From Pegea sp. RAD2-039 (taxonomy: Eukaryota; Chordata; Thaliacea; Salpida; Salpidae), in the NCBI GenBank assembly GCA_034620365.1, contig JAQGEQ010000159.1, positions 1 to 64,000 of the forward strand: DNA of 64,000 nucleotides, in the 5' to 3' direction. Under the pieces are notes generated by a model. It saw only the letters and a program-made list of their open reading frames with translations, was not told the origin of the DNA and ran no database searches. The position numbers and the translations under genes are program-made. Positions 1 through 11,394 of the stretch are shown here, piece by piece. The stretch's first letter is position 1. The number at the start of each line of letters is the position of its first letter.

Positions 1-404
1 TTGAAACATTGAATTACGAACAATTATGATTTTTATTTTCTAATTTAAACTAATATTTTTGGAGTAAAAAATTTTTATTGAATAAAAAAAAAAGTAAATA
101 AATAAAATGAAAATTAATATTAAAAAGCAGAATTGTAAATTATCAAACAATCTCAAGAAAAGCAAAATCTTATTATTTCTTATTTTGAAAAATACCTTTT
201 TGATAAACAGATGGAAAATATAAAGTAAAATTAGCAAAACAACTGATTTGTTCAATCATAAAAATTAAAATTACTGAAGTTATTTCTTTTAGTGTTACTT
301 TTAGATTTTTATTATAATATATTATTCATTAATATAAGTTTTTATTTAAAGTACTTACAAATTAAAAATAATTCTAAGATTTAAAGTTAATTTTTTTAAT
401 AATA
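1..404. other. AT-rich stretch with a decayed B-C module
   Basis: No gene is visible. Positions about 127-215 resemble the lead-in to the B hairpin at 30.44-30.54 kb (a run of text around 'caatctcaa...gcaaaatctta'). The hairpin's left arm is recognisable at 201-214, but its matching right arm is missing. The rest is unassigned AT-rich sequence. Confidence 0.5.
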
Positions 405-800
405 AGAAATGAAATTTCAAATAAAACTCAATATGAAGCAGATATTAGTGATGCCATAAATAATTTTCTTTGATTAACTGAAAGTTAACTTTTTGAACGT
501 CTTGTCAGATTATCAGATATATCTTTACAAAAATAAATGAAATTATTTTTATGTCGCTTTTTCTACATAATAGAAACTGAAGTTCTTCAACTTCTTTAGT
601 AAGAGAATTTTTGTTGAACAATATTTCAACAATTAGGTTTTAAAAATTCATTTATTTTTAGTTTAAAGTCTTTTTTTATATCCTTATTTATCACTTTGTC
701 GTAATCCTAAGTTTGTGGGGTCAAGCTTAAACGAATTTGTTTTTACAATTTTAGAATTAATTTGTTGTCGATCAACTTTTTTGTAAAGATTTAAATAAAC
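405..800 (+). repeat. G repeat, copy 1 (arm-module subfamily)
   Basis: This segment shares GATATTAGTGATGCC and the following small hairpin TTAACT-GAA-AGTTAA with copies at 42.71-43.46 and 59.42-60.29 kb; the copy at 45.52-46.26 kb lacks that start. It then carries the arm hairpin GTTGAACAATATTTCAAC (613-630) and a D box at 701-737 with GTTTGTGGGGTCAAG. The same order, hairpin then D box about 90 bp later, marks it as a diverged arm module. Similarity to the other copies fades after about 800. Confidence 0.75.
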
Positions 801-814
801 GTTTTAATAACTTT

Positions 815-1098
815 GAAATTAGTGAAATAAAAATAATTAAGGTATAATAATATAATATAGAAATACTATAGTAACTTAATAAATTAATTTTAGTTCAGGA
901 TTACTGAAAACTGTTTCTTCTCTTGTTTCATCTGCAGTTTGATTGCAGATAAATACAGAGAAAATCGTAGTTAGATAATTTGATAAAATACAAATTAAAA
1001 ACGGCTAAATCAGGCTTTTCAGTATCCAAATTTGTCGATCTTCGGACAAAAAGTCGATTTTTGATTATTCCAATTATTTTTTATTAAAACTAGAATCC
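815..1098 (+). repeat. R repeat, left copy
   Basis: This segment recurs in the same orientation at 60,895-61,175. Both contain a perfect hairpin with stem ATCTGCA/TGCAGAT and a 7-nt loop (here 930-950), then AAATACAGAGAAAA, then AATCAGGCTTTTCA. The similarity continues weakly into the following K segment (compare CTACAAGATTT at about 1.23 and 61.33 kb). No coding potential is visible. Confidence 0.75.
930..950. repeat. R hairpin
   Basis: A perfect 7-bp stem, ATCTGCA/TGCAGAT, closes a 7-nt loop. The partner copy at 61,009-61,029 keeps the stem exactly and changes one loop base. A 9-bp hairpin with a closely related loop (GTTTGA core) is at 41,703-41,728. Confidence 0.7.
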
Positions 1099-1127
1099 TT
1101 AAGAGAACAGAACATGAAAAGTCTTAC

Positions 1128-1385
1128 AAATAAAATACTTTACAAACAATTAATTTAAATACTTTGTTGCAAAATTTTTTTCTGCTCTGTTATATAAACA
1201 AGTTTCTTCAAAATATTTTTGCTTTACTACAAGATTTCAACATTTAAAAGGTTGTATCAAACAAGTGTGTTAATTGAAGAGTTTAAAGCTATTTTAAAAT
1301 ATTTAAACATACAAAAAAGTTACTACAAAAAACTTGCCTTTTAAGACTAATGTAAATAAACTGTTTATAAATGTTTAACAAATAA
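1128..1385 (+). repeat. K repeat, plus-strand copy
   Basis: This segment is the reverse complement of about 24,700-24,968. Shared blocks include TTACAAACAATTAATTTAAA, TTTCTGCTCTGTTATATAAA and ATGTAAATAAACTGTTTATA. Short remnants also sit near 15.10 and 56.09 kb. No gene is seen. Confidence 0.7.
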
Positions 1386-1394
1386 ATAATACTT

Positions 1395-1880
1395 TAGTAG
1401 CAGCTGATTAAATTACTTTAAAGGTTTGTATGATTTTTAAGTTAATTTGAAGATCAAACGAAAATAATCTGTGAGTCTTATAAAAGTCTCATTTTTAAAA
1501 ACAAAAAGTCACATGGCTTTTGATTTAATTTTTGATCGTCAGTACGACTGATTATTTTTAATTTTAATCATCGAAGTAGGATAAATTTAAATCTGAATTA
1601 AATAAAACTTGATCAACAAAATTAAACTAATTTTATTTGTATAATAGTAAACTTATAAAAAAATTTCTTATCAACTTTAAAATCAAATTTTCAATTTGAA
1701 CAATATTTTTCAACCAATTGCTTATCAAGAAAATTATAAAATTAATTTCATTTGAACTTGATCCCATACACTTCAGATTGCAAAAACGTTTATAAGAAAT
1801 GAAAAGTAAAATTAAGCTCAATCTTTCGTAAAGGATTGCAAAGTTTTCAAGTTTTGAGCTAAAGTACTTTACAACAAAGC
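1395..1880 (-). repeat. Arm module (E-D-hairpin), left arm of element I
   Basis: Read on the minus strand this is the arm order: palindrome TAAAGTACTTTA (1860-1871), D box (about 1748-1792, with ACTTGATCCCATACACTTCAG on the plus strand), then E box (about 1508-1545, AGTCACATGGCTTTTGA on the plus strand). It faces inward towards the A1 box at 2381, as left arms do in the complete elements. A 62-codon open frame here is the conserved D-box text and not a gene. Confidence 0.75.
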
Positions 1881-2380
1881 TGTAAATAGCAAATAAGTTT
1901 AATAACTTGAGTTATTAATCATCACAAAATATGTTTGTAAACATGTTATTGGTAAAATGACAGATTTCTTAGTAATTGAAAACTTTTCATTCAAAAGAAA
2001 TTAGTATTTTGCTTTTTATTATCATTTAATCGAAATCATTAAATATCAGCTCAGCAATTCTGTTTTTAATCCAGAAGATAGTTTATTGCATTTGACAAAT
2101 ATCAAAAAGTTTACAAATTTTCTATCATTAGTTAAAATATCAAAGAATATTATTTTGCTTCTAAAATTTTAAATTTTTGCAGTTGATATATCAAATTACA
2201 AAAAGTAAACATAACTTTTATGAATGGAATTATGTGAATTATGAACCTTTTTAAATTATTATAAAACAATATCTAAAATTGTTAGATAATATTTTTTATA
2301 AGCTGAAAGTACTATCAAAAAATTATTAAGATTATAATACAATCGTGTAATTTTCACATGTTTTATTTTTATAAGTAACC

Positions 2381-2400
2381 GTCTAGCGCACAAGTAGCAG
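2381..2400 (-). promoter_or_regulatory. A1 GC-rich box, degenerate
   Basis: GTCTAGCGCACAAGTAGCAG is the reverse complement of the A1 consensus CCGCTACTTGGCGCTAGAC with three changes. It is an island of G+C inside very AT-rich flanks. A function as a protein-binding site is inference. Confidence 0.45.
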
Positions 2401-2867
2401 AAAAGGAAATAGTTGAATTTTTTTGTAGATTTATCTTTTAGTCTTGATTTGTTTACATTTTCTAAAATAATAAAGTTTTTAAAATAGTCACACTTACCAA
2501 CGTACTCTTAATTTCCATTTTATAAAATACTATTTATACTATAAATTTTTGTAAACATGCAGTGTTAATTAAAATCTAGTATTATTTAACAATAAGTAAA
2601 AACAAGAAACTAAATTATTGAGAGATATAAAGAAACAAAATAAATGTTTTGACTGAAGATTAGTTTAATGATAATTAGTTATAAATTAAACTAATAATAT
2701 CATTATAACAACAATATCATCAATAACATTATGGATTGATTAAAGCAATCAAAAATTTACCGACACCAAAAACATAAGATTGAATAAAGATAATATATAA
2801 CCGTATAGATTACGAGAAAACAGTGTTTTAGTATCAAATAATTGATGCGCAATATCTAAATTTGGAC

Positions 2868-2883
2868 GATGTAATTTTGCATC
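2868..2883 (-). repeat. B hairpin, decayed
   Basis: GATGTAATTTTGCATC keeps a 6-bp stem with one G-T wobble. It is preceded by TTTGGA, the complement of the TCCAAA that follows the hairpin in plus-strand copies. Confidence 0.55.
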
Positions 2884-2899
2884 TTGATATCAAATAAAT

Positions 2900-3760
2900 T
2901 TTTCCCTGGAAAAAATAAGGTTTCGTGATGTTTTGAGAATTCGTGACATTTATAAGCTCCTTGTACAAGCGTATTTTGATTTTTCTTAATCTTTATTTTA
3001 TTCATTTAACACAACACTTTTTTAAAAAAAGAGTTTTTTTTGTACAAAATTCATCAATACCTTAAACGAAAGTTGTTTTTCAATTCTTGAAGAAACATAA
3101 AGATTTTGCATTTTCAGAAAAAAAAATCGTATTAATACGAAGTGATGAACATGTTTTAACAATTTGGATAATTTTCTAAATTTACAATTATCACTTGACA
3201 ACTTTACACATTAAAACTAACGATAACTAAGATATTGTAATAATATTTATACACATCATAATAAAAGTATACAGTTATAAATGAGCTGTACCAACTCCTA
3301 TGTTTGTAGTTTCATCAAAGATTACTCATGCTTTATTCAATTGAAAATAAAAGTTCAATGATTATAATTTTTGCTTTAATTGAATATCTAACTGTTCACA
3401 AAATAATTATCTTTATTTCTTTATTTTGAAAAAAAACAGATTTTTTCATTAAAATAAGAGGATTCAATTAAATTAACAAGATATTAATTAACAGTTATAA
3501 GATGAAATAGCTTTATTACATCAAATTCTGAAGTTGTTAAAGTTTATCTGAAGAAAAAAGAAATTTCTAACTTTTGTTTAATGATATACATTTTAACTAA
3601 TAAACCATTCTTTTTTAGAATTAAAAGTAAAAGTAATTTAAAAAACATAGATAATGTATACAGTTTAGAATAAATTGAATTTTCAATGGTTGATTCATTA
3701 AGAAAATCTAAAAATTGTAATTTTTGTTTTGCTTTTTTTTTTGTTTTTCTAATTTCGACT
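2900..3760. other. Intervening AT-rich sequence with one C-box relic
   Basis: No gene is seen. A relic C box (CCTATGTTTGTAGTTTCATC) lies at about 3297-3318 and reads like the one at 14.42 kb. The remaining sequence, including poly-A/T runs near 3.02 and 3.73 kb, is unassigned. Confidence 0.5.
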
Positions 3761-3764
3761 ATTT

Positions 3765-3778
3765 GCGCCATCTAGCGG
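3765..3778 (+). promoter_or_regulatory. A2 box, CTCF-core-like
   Basis: GCGCCATCTAGCGG reads on the other strand as CCGCTAGATGGCGC. That agrees with the published CTCF core CCASYAGRKGGCRS at 13 of 14 positions. The two or three hundred bases on either side have very little G+C, so the site stands out. Binding is not shown; the resemblance to CTCF is established only as a motif match. Confidence 0.5.
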
Positions 3779-3779
3779 A

Positions 3780-5468
3780 TAGAACAATTTTGCTAAAATA
3801 ACTGAAGCTGAAACTTAAATAATCTATTTAGTCAATTGCTTTAAACTAACTTGAGCATTAAAACTAGACCTGCTTTTAAGTAAATAATCTTTAAAAAGTG
3901 GGTTGATCACCAGAATGTTTCATAATCTGAAGTTAGGAAAAAGTATTTGAGTAAATATTTTTCTTACGACTTGTTTACAGTAGATTTAAAAGATATTTCG
4001 CAAGGCGAACAATTAGGGTTAATCTAATATAAAAAACTTACTTTTAGGACTGGTGTAATTTTAATTACGTAATTTTTTTTTAACTTTTTTTTATAATTTA
4101 TAAATTCTGTATAAAAATGGATATTTATAATTTTAGTCAATTGTCTCAAATGCATAATAGTATGAAAATAATGTCTCATAAAAGGTTTTCTAAGCTTTTA
4201 TTTAGATAAAACCAGATAAAAAAAATACAAAATTTAATACATAATATTTAAAAACCAAAATAAACTTTCTGCATGGTTTTCTTTTTTTTCAATTCTAAAA
4301 TATAAATAGAAATATTAACTTTTATAAAAATTTAATTGTATCTTTTCAACATATAACTATTTGAAAAAAAAAACTTAATCGAAATTGTTTATTGTTGATA
4401 TAGATGTATATTGAAATAAATATTTTTCTAGAAATTTTAGTTTTTATATCTTATATTTGTTTCAAGAAATTTTTGTTTTAAAATATTATTCGATATTTGT
4501 AGTTAGGGATTATGATCACTTTAAAATTTTTTTTTCTAGTTACTATTTAAATTATGATAAGAGAATCACAATCTAATAGATCTCTTTTTGCTGCTGCACC
4601 TGAAATCTCCATAAGAAGTTTTTTTACTTTTATGTATCTCCTATATCTACTTCAAAGTGCTGTATGAACTTCAAAAAGAATTCTAGTCTTAAAGTTTGGT
4701 TTATATATTGAAAATAATTTGTTTAAATATATTTCGGTTTTAATGTTTAAATCAACTTAAATAAAATACTTATTTAACAGATTGATTTTTAAAACATTTA
4801 ATTGAGAATAAATAATGTTTTAATCAAATTTTTAAAAATAATTTTATTAGTATGTCTTGATTACTTAAAATAGTTTTGTAATTCATATTACTTCGTATAT
4901 TCATTAGTATATTTCATATTACATTAATTTTAACTTTTTGCAAATTGAATTGTCAACTTTAAAAAGTTAGAATTTTTACAATCGAGAAACGAAACAATAT
5001 TTTTGATTTTTTATCTGATGAAAGAATATTTGTAACTTTCTTGAAATTAGTCAGCTGTGTTTAGCTTTCCAGAGGATTAAAAATAGAATTGTCGAAATGA
5101 TATTTAATGATTTCATGATATAAAAAATACGGATATTTGTTAATGTTTTTTGTTTTCCTAATTTGAATTCTAAATAGAAATACAAAACATTTAATTTCTA
5201 GGAAACTTAAAATTTTTAAATAAAACCGAGATTTTTCTACTTTTCATTTCTCATATGTTTAATGCAATTTAGTGTTTGTAGGATTAAATTTAAAAGCATT
5301 ATTTTTTTGTTATTTTAAGTAAAAACCTTTTGTTGACAAATAATTCACTTTTTATCAAGTGTTAAAAAATTTTCATTTTGTAAGCATTCTGTAACAATAT
5401 TTACAATATGTTTATAACATCGGAATAAATTTTTCACCTAATTTATTTTTATCTTATCATTTGCATAA
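3780..5468. other. Unassigned AT-rich stretch
   Basis: I see no gene, no confident repeat box and no RNA gene. A slightly more GC-rich patch at about 4560-4700 (containing CTGCTGCACCTGAAATCTCC) has no match elsewhere in the window that I could find. Confidence 0.4.
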
Positions 5469-5660
5469 ACCGGAAGCTTAAATTACTGAACTTATTTACT
5501 AATCGATTATTTTCGTTGAAAAGTATTTCAACTCAAAAATAGTTCATCCAGATGGAGCTATGCAAACACTAATTTTTTTTTCATATTTCCTTATTTATTT
5601 CTTTGTCGTAATCTACAGTTTGTGGCATCAGTTTAAAACGAAAAATTTATTTTAGCTTTA
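5469..5660 (+). repeat. Arm module (hairpin-D), solo
   Basis: The perfect hairpin GTTGAAAAGTATTTCAAC lies at 5515-5532. About 80 bp later comes a D box (ATCTACAGTTTGTGGCATCAG, about 5610-5630). No E box or facing arm is evident nearby, so this is a solo or very old arm. Confidence 0.65.
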
Positions 5661-6665
5661 ATTATAACTTATTGTTGATAAAAATACATTTAAAGTAAAT
5701 TTTTAAAAGTTATAAGAAATTGTAAAGTTACTTTTAATTTAATTCAAAAGAATATTAAATGATTGTAACTGGATAATATGAAAAGTTTATAAAAATTTGT
5801 ATTACGTTAATTTTAAAATTACTTTTAATTTGTGTTAAACACGAAATAGGATTTTTTGGCTTTGGATAAAGATGTTGATAAATTAAATATTGGAGAGATG
5901 TGAGTTTTTGGTTCAAAAATTATGAAAAATAAAAGACTAAAAAATAAAATCTAATGCTCAATTGTTTATTCAGAAAACCTCTGTATTTTGACACACAGAT
6001 TTTTCAATCTTCTAAATATTTCTGTGTTTTGAACTTTATATACTATGTTCTTATGATTTTACTTAAGTTGTTTACGTTGTTTTACAATAAAACACAACTA
6101 TATCAGTTTGTTGAAGTTTTCTTTAATATCTTTTATTTTGTAAAGTTAGACTTTATAGTTTACAGTTAAGCAATGTTCTACATTTTTCTCAAAAGTGTAC
6201 AATAAAAATCTCAACTTTTGGATAACTTTGTAGGATATTAAAAAATAATTCAGATCTGTTCTGCATTAATTTATTCTTCAATTTTTAATAATTATTTTTG
6301 TATTAAAAATACTAATTATATATAATAATCAGATATGCACTAGTAAAATTTAAGGTAAAATTTTACATATTGATTAACTCAACAAATTTGGTTAAATAAA
6401 TATTTTTTTATAATGATTTCAAATGAAACAAAATTGAAAGTATATAAACATTCTAAGAATAAATAAAGCCTTGTAAGAACTTTGTTTCAACATGTTTTTA
6501 ACCTCATATTTTATATACAATATGAAATATATATATTTTTTCCTTCAAATTTTCTCTGTCATACTTTTCAAATAAATAAAACTAAATTTTTTACTTAAGA
6601 TAAAAAATTACTAATATATTATTAAGTTTTCGTTTTGCTAATTTTCAGATTATACAAAAATACAG
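5661..6665. other. Unassigned AT-rich stretch
   Basis: No repeat box is recognised with confidence. A 71-codon open frame at 5954-6169 (plus) is rich in Phe, Leu and Tyr, lacks a ribosome-binding or splice context I can point to, and has no counterpart in other repeat copies. I do not call it a gene. Confidence 0.35.
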
Positions 6666-6889
6666 TTTGGCCTTTGATGTGGCTCATAATTGTTTGTACA
6701 GTTTTATAACATCAATTATTTTAAGGGATAGTTATTAAACATTTTTATTAAACCTTTTATGTTCATAATTTTGTAAAAATTTATAAAAAAATTAATTTAC
6801 AAAATAATTGTCTTAAATTACATTTTACTAAACAATTTTACAAAAGTAGATGAATTAAAATTTCAACTTTTGAAAGAAGATATTTTGGA

Positions 6890-6906
6890 ATCGACTAAAT
6901 GTCGAT
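6890..6906. repeat. L hairpin
   Basis: ATCGAC-TAAAT-GTCGAT is a perfect 6-bp stem. The stem is unchanged at 20,740-20,756 (loop TGAAT) and 47,739-47,755. An isolated 5-bp version is at 11,339-11,353 (loop ACTTA). Confidence 0.65.
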
Positions 6907-7221
6907 GGCACCAGTTACTAATTTTAAATATCTAAATATTAATGCTGTTCAAGTTTCCAAGACAACAGCTTTGATAAGTTTTCTGAAATAAATAATTTGT
7001 TTTATACTTTGATGTGGTATGTTGTTTAATACAAATATTTATTTTATTGCATGTACAAAACTGTTTTCACTTTTTGGTGACATTTTTGAGTTCATATCTA
7101 CAAATTCGAAGTTGCTCGTGAATAAGTAACTTGATTATTGTGAATAGTTTAGATATTTACTAAAACATGTATATTTTCTATTTTCTAATCAAAAAATTAT
7201 AATTTTATCTTTTTACTCTTT

Positions 7222-7238
7222 GCGCCACCTAGCGGTTA
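7222..7238 (+). promoter_or_regulatory. A2 box, best CTCF-core-like match
   Basis: GCGCCACCTAGCGGTTA is the complement of CCGCTAGGTGGCGC plus flank. It differs from CCASYAGRKGGCRS only at the third position (G for A). It lies at the end of the L repeat, and diverged equivalents lie at 21,056, 36,988 and 47,422. Confidence 0.55.
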
Positions 7239-7414
7239 TCGTATTTTAGTTACAACAACAAATCTTTGCAAATTAATAATTATTTATTGAACCACTTTAA
7301 CAAAATGTACAGTTTGTAGATTGGTGGATGTTTTTTCCAACAAAGCAAATTAATAGTCTTTTCATTTTTATAGTTAAAGAATAATTGAATAAACTTTTTT
7401 TGTAAAATTTTTTA

Positions 7415-7700
7415 AAACAGAGTTAAATCGTTAAAAATGAAATTTCAAATTAGCTTATTATTTCAAATAACATCAGTATCAATCTAAAATTTAATTTCCA
7501 TAATAAACATAATTTCTAATGTTAGCTGAGAATTTGCTTTATTAAAAGTAAAAGAATTTACCATGTTTTAGTATTACATGCAGTAATTTTGTGCACCGAT
7601 TACATTGTACTTTCTTAACAAATATTAAACTCGTTTAGATTTCTAGCACCACAAACAACAGACTTAAAGTATTGTATTATATTCCGATTTTATTCTCTTA
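7415..7700 (+). repeat. M repeat, copy 1
   Basis: It begins AGTTAAATCGTTAAAAAT and contains ATGCAGTAATTTTGT, ACACCGATTACATTGTAC-type text and TTAGATTTCTAGCACCA. The same series occurs at 27,185-27,560, and its first part at 37,190-37,300. A related end (CATTTCTAGGACAACAACCAACAGAC pattern) is in the G repeats. Confidence 0.65.
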
Positions 7701-8369
7701 GAAATATCCTGTATCCATAAGCGGGAGTGTATATTACTTATAATTTAGAAACTGCAAATAGCAGTTGACAAATTTCAAAATAAACTTGATGATTAGTTGA
7801 ACAATTGCTGTTAATCGAATTGTTATTTCATTTAGAAAATATAATTTCAAAGTTATATAAAAGGAGCTTATTAATAACCAAATTGTAAAGCTAATTATTA
7901 AAACATTTTTGTTATCTAAACATTTTATTTTAGGGCCCTTACTTATTTTTTTATGAGTTAAAATTATTATTGAAATTGTATATGAAACTAAGAAAATTTA
8001 CTCAACATAAAAAACATATACCAAGCTTACTTTGTTTTTAATGAAAAACAACAACACATATATTTAAAATAAGTTATATTGTCTTTTTTTGAATTCACAA
8101 AATCTTAATTTGAGTATAGAGGCCTCATAATTGACATCATTATGATTTGAATAAGTTATACAACTGTTGAAACAAATTTTAAGAAAAAAACGTGTTCATA
8201 GTTATTTTAAAAATATCTTCATATTTTTTTATTTTTACAGTAGGTTTTTTTCAGTAGATCACAAGCAATTTGTTTATACCAGAAGAAGTAGTAAAAATTA
8301 AATCAAACTTTTTTTATTTGAAAGTTTAATATCATTGAGCAAATTTGTAATTAACTTTTACAGCAACCT
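7701..8369. other. Unassigned AT-rich stretch with one hairpin
   Basis: No gene is seen. A 6-bp hairpin CATAAT-TGACATC-ATTATG lies at 8125-8143, beside text like that at the start of the L repeats (CATAATTG). It may be a relic of that family. Confidence 0.4.
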
Positions 8370-8720
8370 TCATTGGCTAAATAACATAATTCTATTTGTT
8401 GATTATAAGATTGCTTCAACTTTATTTCGTTTAATAATTACAGAAACAAATTATATAGTATTATATACTTGTAATTAGTAGTTTATTATTTATAAATATT
8501 TTATTTGCTGCTTAGTTTTCTACTTTAACTAGAATTCTGATTAGCAATACTTATTTTACTCAAAGAAAAGTAGTTATTCGTAATTATCAAATGCAATTAT
8601 ATTAATAGGTTTACAACAATACAGATTTTGTATGTCAATATTTGTGTAGAATGAAAACTCAAGATATTCAATTTACTTAATAAATGAAGTTTTGTTTATA
8701 GGTAACTTAACTTTAAATTT
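8370..8720 (+). repeat. N repeat, copy 1
   Basis: This matches 37,310-37,680: AAATAACATAATTCTA, GCTTAGTTTTCTA, GAACTAGAATTCTGA-type text, GTTATTCGTAATTAT and AACTCAAGATATTCAA. In both places it leads directly into an arm module. Confidence 0.65.
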
Positions 8721-8860
8721 ATAATCAGCTAAAAACCTTAAATGCTGATTGAAATATTCTTTACTTTTAATTTCTTTTCAGTTTGTTGCAATCTAGAGTT
8801 TTTGAATCAAGTTTAGGAGAATATTTTCTTATAATTTTTTTGAAAAAACTTTTGTTGACA
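8721..8860 (+). repeat. Decayed arm module with D box
   Basis: A D box reads GTTGCAATCTAGAGTTTTTG at about 8785-8804, followed by AATCAAGTTTAGGA. The arm hairpin expected about 90 bp upstream is lost, unlike in the sister N copy at 37,651-37,668. Confidence 0.5.
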
Positions 8861-9425
8861 AAAAAATTTCATTTTTTTTAAAAAAATTTTGTCTACAAAA
8901 ATAACTAATAAAAAAGAAATAAAAAATAAAAAATTTGCTTTAAAATTTAATTGTTTTTTCTGTCAGAAATCTAAGTAAAAACAAAAAAATTTTAAAACAA
9001 AAAGTTTTTCTTTGCCAAAGAGTTTCTTAATGGTTCTCAATAGTTGAACACCTTTTCGACGTCAACAATATTTATCAACTTTTGTTTGATAAAGTTAATA
9101 AGATATTCTTTACAAGTTTCAGAAGATTTAAAGTTATGTCCTTTTGTTGAAAATTGAAATATTTTACTTGTAGTAATCTGTTTGTCTTGTTTTCATTAAG
9201 TTGTATATGCTTTAGTTAGAAAAGGCGTTTTCATACAAATATCTCCTTTTTTAAAAAGACTAAAAATGGAACTTAATTCACAAAAAAAAAACTTTTTGTT
9301 GCTAAATTACTCTTGAAAGCAATCCTCGAAAATTGCAATAAATAACAGAATTATAATATAACAGAATGTTTTCAAATATAAAAACTTTTATTTTACAAAA
9401 TTAGTATTTCTACGTATATTTCAGA
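8861..9425. other. Unassigned AT-rich stretch
   Basis: Long A/T runs and no recognisable box. No open frame or RNA gene is supported. Confidence 0.4.
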
Positions 9426-9429
9426 TGAA

Positions 9430-9510
9430 ATAATTTAAGCAGCACTATTTCTATTTCTTTATTACTTTTTAATATCATTCAATCGAAATCATTAAACATC
9501 GGGTCAATAA
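9430..9510 (-). repeat. F box, isolated
   Basis: The text ATCATTCAATCGAAATCATT followed by AAACATCGGGTC matches the F box, which elsewhere reads GAATTGCCGAGCTGATATTT and ATGATTTCGATTAAATGATA on the other strand. In complete elements F lies between A1 and the right arm. Confidence 0.5.
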
Positions 9511-9634
9511 AACTATTTTAAGATTAAATAAAGATTTTTTTTGACATGAAACTATTATAGATAGATATAAAAATTATAACAAATGAATCAACCATTTAAT
9601 CATTTGGTTAACTGTTTAATAAAAGATCTCATAT

Positions 9635-9650
9635 AGCGCCCACTAGCGGG
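9635..9650 (+). promoter_or_regulatory. A box, CTCF-core-like
   Basis: AGCGCCCACTAGCGGG reads CCGCTAGTGGGCGC on the minus strand. That fits CCASYAGRKGGCRS except at two positions. The homologous box at 28,906 is GCGCTAAGTAGCGT, a near-perfect palindrome, so the box is variable. Confidence 0.4.
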
Positions 9651-10075
9651 AAATGAAAGTTTTGAATTATTGTTTTGTAAAGTTATTTGTTAAAACTTAT
9701 TCCTACTAAACTATCCAAAGAAGAAAGTTTCTAATTATCCGGATTGAACAACATATTTAAAACTTCTATATTAAAAATACTAATTTCGCTAAAACTTTTT
9801 TACTATTTGTAAACATTCTTTCAAATTATCAGTTTCACGATTCCGCCAAAATAATAAATATTCAACTTAAATCATTTTTATGTTGCTACTTGCAGAGAAT
9901 TGAAATCCAAAGTAGTCTTGTTATTTACTTAATCGATTTCTGTTGAAAGTATTTCAACTTCAAATTATGTCATAGATTCGATCTGCACAATGATCTAAGA
10001 ACTCCAAGAAATTTTCGGTTATATCAACTTGGTTACAATCTAGAGTTTGTGGGCTCAAGTTTAAACGAATTGGTT
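9635..10075 (+). repeat. P repeat, copy 1: A box to D box unit
   Basis: This aligns with 28,905-29,335. In order it has an A box (9635-9650), TAATTATCCGGATTGAA-type text, TTTGTAAACATTC, TTTTATGTTGCTAC, AAAGTAGTCTTG, the arm hairpin GTTGAAAGTATTTCAAC (9942-9958) and a D box (about 10,031-10,072, TCTAGAGTTTGTGGGCTCAAG). It links the A box directly to an arm. Confidence 0.7.
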
Positions 10076-10344
10076 AATTTTTATTCCGTATTTTTTATGT
10101 TAAACTCTTTTTTGACAAAAAAAAAGTAAAAGATAATATTTATTATTTGGTAATATCTATTAGTCTATTTAGTTTAAATATTTAATTCTGAAGTTGGGTT
10201 GACTATAAAGGTACTATTTTAGAACTATGATTCAATGTCTTTCTGATCTTGATATTATTAAGTACTTCCATGAAAAAGTTTTAGTTATGTCAAATCTACA
10301 AAAATCAAAGTATTTATGTTACTGATACTTCATTTTAAACTGAG
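10076..10344. other. Short unassigned linker
   Basis: This follows a D box and contains TTAGTCTATTTAGTTTAA and GTTGGGTTGACTATAAAG. Similar text occurs after the D box at about 15.43 kb (GTGTTGACTATAAATC), so it is probably part of that D-box subfamily. Confidence 0.4.
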
Positions 10345-10545
10345 TCAAGATTATTAGAACAATAATATTTTCAATAACATTATCAATTGATTAAATTACA
10401 CCAAAAACTTAGCGATACCACAAACATAAGATTGTACGCAAATAATATATAACACTTTAGAATATCGATGCTTTTTTTCCCGAGCCCAATTTTTCTTAAT
10501 ATATTTTGAAAAGTGCACTTTTGCATCTAATTATCAAATATTGTT
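10345..10545 (-). repeat. B-C module, minus orientation
   Basis: On the plus strand it reads AATAACATTATCAATTGATT, then GCGATACCACAAACATAAGA (C box), then about 80 bp on a B hairpin relic AGTGCACTTTTGCATCT (10,512-10,528). The order is the reverse complement of the module at 40.02-40.20 kb. Confidence 0.7.
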
Positions 10546-11338
10546 TTTTCATAAAAAATCAAACGCAAAACTCAACAATTTTGAACAAAGGTAGAAAAAC
10601 TTGATATAGTTATTTAAATAAAATGTTATTATTAATTTGGTTTAATATTTGCTTCTTATGTTTGCACTTAGAAAACAGGAAACTAGTTTAGAACCAAGTT
10701 TGATTATGATGAAGTTCATTTGAGGTAGCGACTTTTCTCTCTAATTAAATTCAAAGACTAGGTGATGATGTGAAAAGCACAACAATTGTAAACAAATTTA
10801 AGTAGAAAAATATACCCAAAAGGTTATAAACTTACTCAGCATCAACAAAACAAAATACGACTTGAATTTTTACAAAATATTTGAAAAAATGATTAAATGG
10901 TTTAACTATAATAAAACAACCTTTTACCAAGACACTTAGAAAAACTTTCAGTAAAAGTTTAAAAATCTCAAATTTATTTAACATATTTTACAATATTAAA
11001 CAACTTGCTTAATTTTATTGTTATACAGATAGAATGCTAGGAGTTTTTAAAATATATCTTGACTAGTTAAATGTAGATAAAAATAAAGGTTATTATTTTC
11101 GATAATCACAATAATAAGTAAAATAAATTAAAGACGATGTTTTATTCACAGATACATTTAATTGATTAAATCAAATAATTTTGCTGTGTATAATAATGAG
11201 GTTTTGGCTTGATAGAATTACACTTTCATATCACTAAAGTAAACGATTATTAAAAAACGAAACAGAATCTAGTAAAAGTTAATTTACGAATTACAGACTA
11301 CCATGATTACAAATACTTTAATATTAGTGAAGGTTATA
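10546..11338. other. Unassigned AT-rich stretch
   Basis: No gene or firm repeat box is seen. The small hairpin TCGAC-ACTTA-GTCGA at 11,339-11,353 just beyond is the isolated relative of the L hairpin. Confidence 0.4.
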
Positions 11339-11394
11339 TCGACACTTAGTCGACTTAATGAAATAACTCAAGTTATTAATCTTATTTATTATTT

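Larger units (their letters stand above)
1881..2890 (-). mobile_element. Core of foldback-like element I, partial, minus orientation
   Basis: The expected core boxes occur in reversed order: F box (about 1975-2062, CAGCTCAGCAATTCTG), A1 box (2381-2400), C box (about 2725-2795, ACCGACACCAAAAACATAAG) and B hairpin (2868-2883). The second arm expected about 1 kb further right is not recognisable, so the element is truncated or decayed there. No transposase frame is present, so if it is a transposon it is non-autonomous. Confidence 0.6.
6670..7260 (+). repeat. L repeat, copy 1, ending in an A2 box
   Basis: This segment matches 20,505-21,095 (plus) and 47,390-47,990 (minus). Shared text includes CATAATTGTTTGTACAG, the hairpin at 6890-6906, TGCATGTACAAAACTGTTTTC and the terminal A2 box followed by GTTACAACAACAAAT. 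A fourth partial copy is at about 36.82-37.10 kb. Confidence 0.75.

Noticed and set aside
5954-6169. A 71-codon membrane-protein-like frame
   Set aside because: Its composition is what AT-rich DNA gives by chance (Phe, Leu, Tyr, Ile), with no conserved motif, no copy and no gene context.
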